From the NCBI RefSeq assembly GCF_001294455.1, contig NZ_LIKT01000020.1:1-64000 (forward strand): a DNA stretch of 64,000 nucleotides, in the 5' to 3' direction. Source of the stretch: Phaeobacter sp. 11ANDIMAR09. GTDB lineage: Bacteria; Pseudomonadota; Alphaproteobacteria; Rhodobacterales; Rhodobacteraceae. The notes beneath the pieces are model-generated. The model had not been told where the DNA came from and did no database searches. It saw only the letters and a program-made list of their open reading frames with translations. A program made the position numbers and the translations under genes. This document shows positions 62,940 to 64,000 of the stretch, in pieces; position 1 is the stretch's first letter; every line of letters begins with the position of its first letter.

Positions 62940-63307
62940 TTCACTTTGATGAGGGTAAAGGGCAGGGTGACCACTGCGCCTAGGGTTGCGGTCATGGCTG
63001 TGAGCCGGACAGGAGCAAAGCGTGCCTCTGTTTGCTTGATCGTGCTTTCTGGAACAAGAAACCAGATCAGCTCCCACAGCTGAAGCAAAAGCCCGAACAC
63101 CAGAGTGACAAAAATCAAGAGCCAAAGAGTGACCCCTGCCGTAAAAGCGAGCCAAGGCCAGTCCTGTAGTCCCAGCTTTTCTCGCCATTTGAGAGGCTGC
63201 TCTTGTTTGGTCACTGCGACAAGAAAGATGGGGCAGATAACAAAGGCGATCAGGGCTAGGGCAATCATGCTCCAGAGTACATACGGCTCAAGCTCTATCT
63301 GCGTCAT
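62924..63307 (-). pseudogene. Probable truncated N-terminal part of a membrane pentapeptide-repeat protein
   Basis: The 127-residue frame has three to four hydrophobic helices (about 10-32, 50-72 and 100-120). Its last residues, VRLTAMTATLGAVVTLPFTLIKVKW, resemble the membrane region I know from rhodobacterial pentapeptide-repeat proteins, where the repeat domain follows. Here a TGA comes right after KWAQT, so that domain is missing. Either the gene is broken or it is a short stand-alone version. Similarity is from memory, not a search. Confidence 0.45.
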
Positions 63308-63536
63308 CAAATCAACCTATGAAAATATCGTGGTACAGTTCCACCCTCGGGGCTTGAGGTCAACCAAAGCTGGCCTTGCCATTGTCTAGGCCTCCTGGCA
63401 CGGCTTTTCCTCAGCTTTTCAGCCCCTGAGCCCGTGCTTGCCTTGCAATGCTGGGGGGCAACGCATAGGTTCGCGGCAAATTCACGGTGCCTCGCCAAGA
63501 GGGCGCCGTATAGACAGAAGGAAGACCCCCTTGGAT

Positions 63537-63815
63537 ATGAACCAGATTGGCCAGTTTCTCCCGCTTATCCTGATCTTTGCGATCATGTATTTCCTGCTGA
63601 TCCGTCCACAGCAGAAAAAGATGAAAGAGCACCAGAACATGGTCTCCAATGTGCGTCGTGGTGATCAGATCGTGACCCAGGGTGGCCTGATCGGCAAAAT
63701 TGCCAAGGTCAAGGACGACAACGAAGTCGAAGTTGAACTGGCCGAAGGCGTCAAGGTGCGCGTGGTGAAATCCACCATCGCTCAGGTTCTGACCAAGACC
63801 GAACCGGCAGCTTAA
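63537..63815 (+). CDS. yajC: Preprotein translocase subunit YajC
   Basis: The 92-residue protein has one N-terminal membrane helix (FLPLILIFAIMYFLLI, about residues 6-21), RPQQKKMKEHQNMVSNVRRGD and a small C-terminal beta domain. It acts with SecD and SecF at the Sec translocon. The AAGGAAG ribosome-binding site at 63518-63524 is best placed for TTG 63531, which would add two residues, although ATG 63537 is conventional. secD follows after 33 bases. Confidence 0.9.
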   Translation: MNQIGQFLPLILIFAIMYFLLIRPQQKKMKEHQNMVSNVRRGDQIVTQGGLIGKIAKVKDDNEVEVELAEGVKVRVVKSTIAQVLTKTEPAA

Positions 63816-63848
63816 TAGCCCCCTTTAACAAACTGAAAAGGCAGGGCA

Positions 63849-64000
63849 ATGCTTCAAATTGATCTCTGGAAAAGGGTTCTCATCTGGCTGGTCTGTTTGA
63901 CCGGCCTTTTGCTTGCCCTGCCAAATGGGTTCTATACCCGGGTGGAGCAGTCTAACGATGCTGCCGCCGAAATTATCGCCAAGGGGGACACGCCCGAGCG
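63849..64000 (+). CDS. secD: Protein translocase subunit SecD, N-terminal part (runs off window)
   Basis: The first 50 residues show a membrane helix (about 9-25) and the SecD-like start LPNGFYTRVEQSNDAAAEI. It follows yajC, as in the usual yajC-secD-secF operon. The 3' end lies outside the window. Confidence 0.85.
   Translation, partial: MLQIDLWKRVLIWLVCLTGLLLALPNGFYTRVEQSNDAAAEIIAKGDTPE

Overview
The window looks like chromosomal DNA of a marine alphaproteobacterium of the Roseobacter group (Rhodobacteraceae). The evidence is the high-GC coding style, the gene families present (heterotetrameric sarcosine oxidase soxBDAG, TRAP transporter, NAD-dependent dihydropyrimidine dehydrogenase, DUF1289, CcmI) and two copies of a hairpin-rich intergenic repeat that I associate with this group. 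No lineage test could be run.

Left edge (1-1900). This is decayed mobile DNA: the C-terminus of an unknown cysteine-pair protein, then a minus-strand remnant of type IV secretion genes virB2-virB3-virB4. virB3 has an in-frame stop and virB4 is cut after about 50 residues. About 600 bases without genes follow, with a CT microsatellite.

Catabolic block 1 (1900-5660). A TetR regulator with two tandem palindromic operators, a small membrane protein, a two-component Rieske oxygenase (alpha subunit plus ferredoxin reductase) and a RidA-family protein. The substrate is not evident. Catabolic block 2 (5890-16890) is a nearly complete reductive pyrimidine degradation and uptake locus: preT, preA, a divergent RutR-type regulator, N-carbamoyl-beta-alanine amidohydrolase, dihydropyrimidinase and an ABC importer (ATPase, small membrane protein, two permeases, binding protein). 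One perfect and two imperfect RutR-type palindromes precede its three transcription units.

Acetate block (16900-26400, minus strand). Flavin reductase, a membrane-anchored PAS-like/DEDDh exonuclease, a small membrane protein, a cNMP/CBS/DUF294 protein, an ActP-type symporter with its DUF4212 small subunit, acetyl-CoA synthetase and a zinc-LID adenylate kinase.

Middle (26900-41530). A TRAP transporter, tRNA-Asn, dusA, a possible 2OG-oxygenase-like protein, DUF1289, ruvX, ccmI, and the sarcosine oxidase operon soxB-D-A-G with an unknown membrane protein translationally inserted between soxB and soxD.

Right part (41680-64000). FkbM methyltransferase, sodB, rarD, a LOG-family protein, a LysM envelope protein, an Atm1-type ABC exporter, a PRMT-like methyltransferase, an RND efflux pair, the YfgM-like/bamB/der operon, a fatty acid desaturase, a helix-hairpin-helix lysine-rich protein, serS, a truncated membrane protein, yajC and the start of secD.
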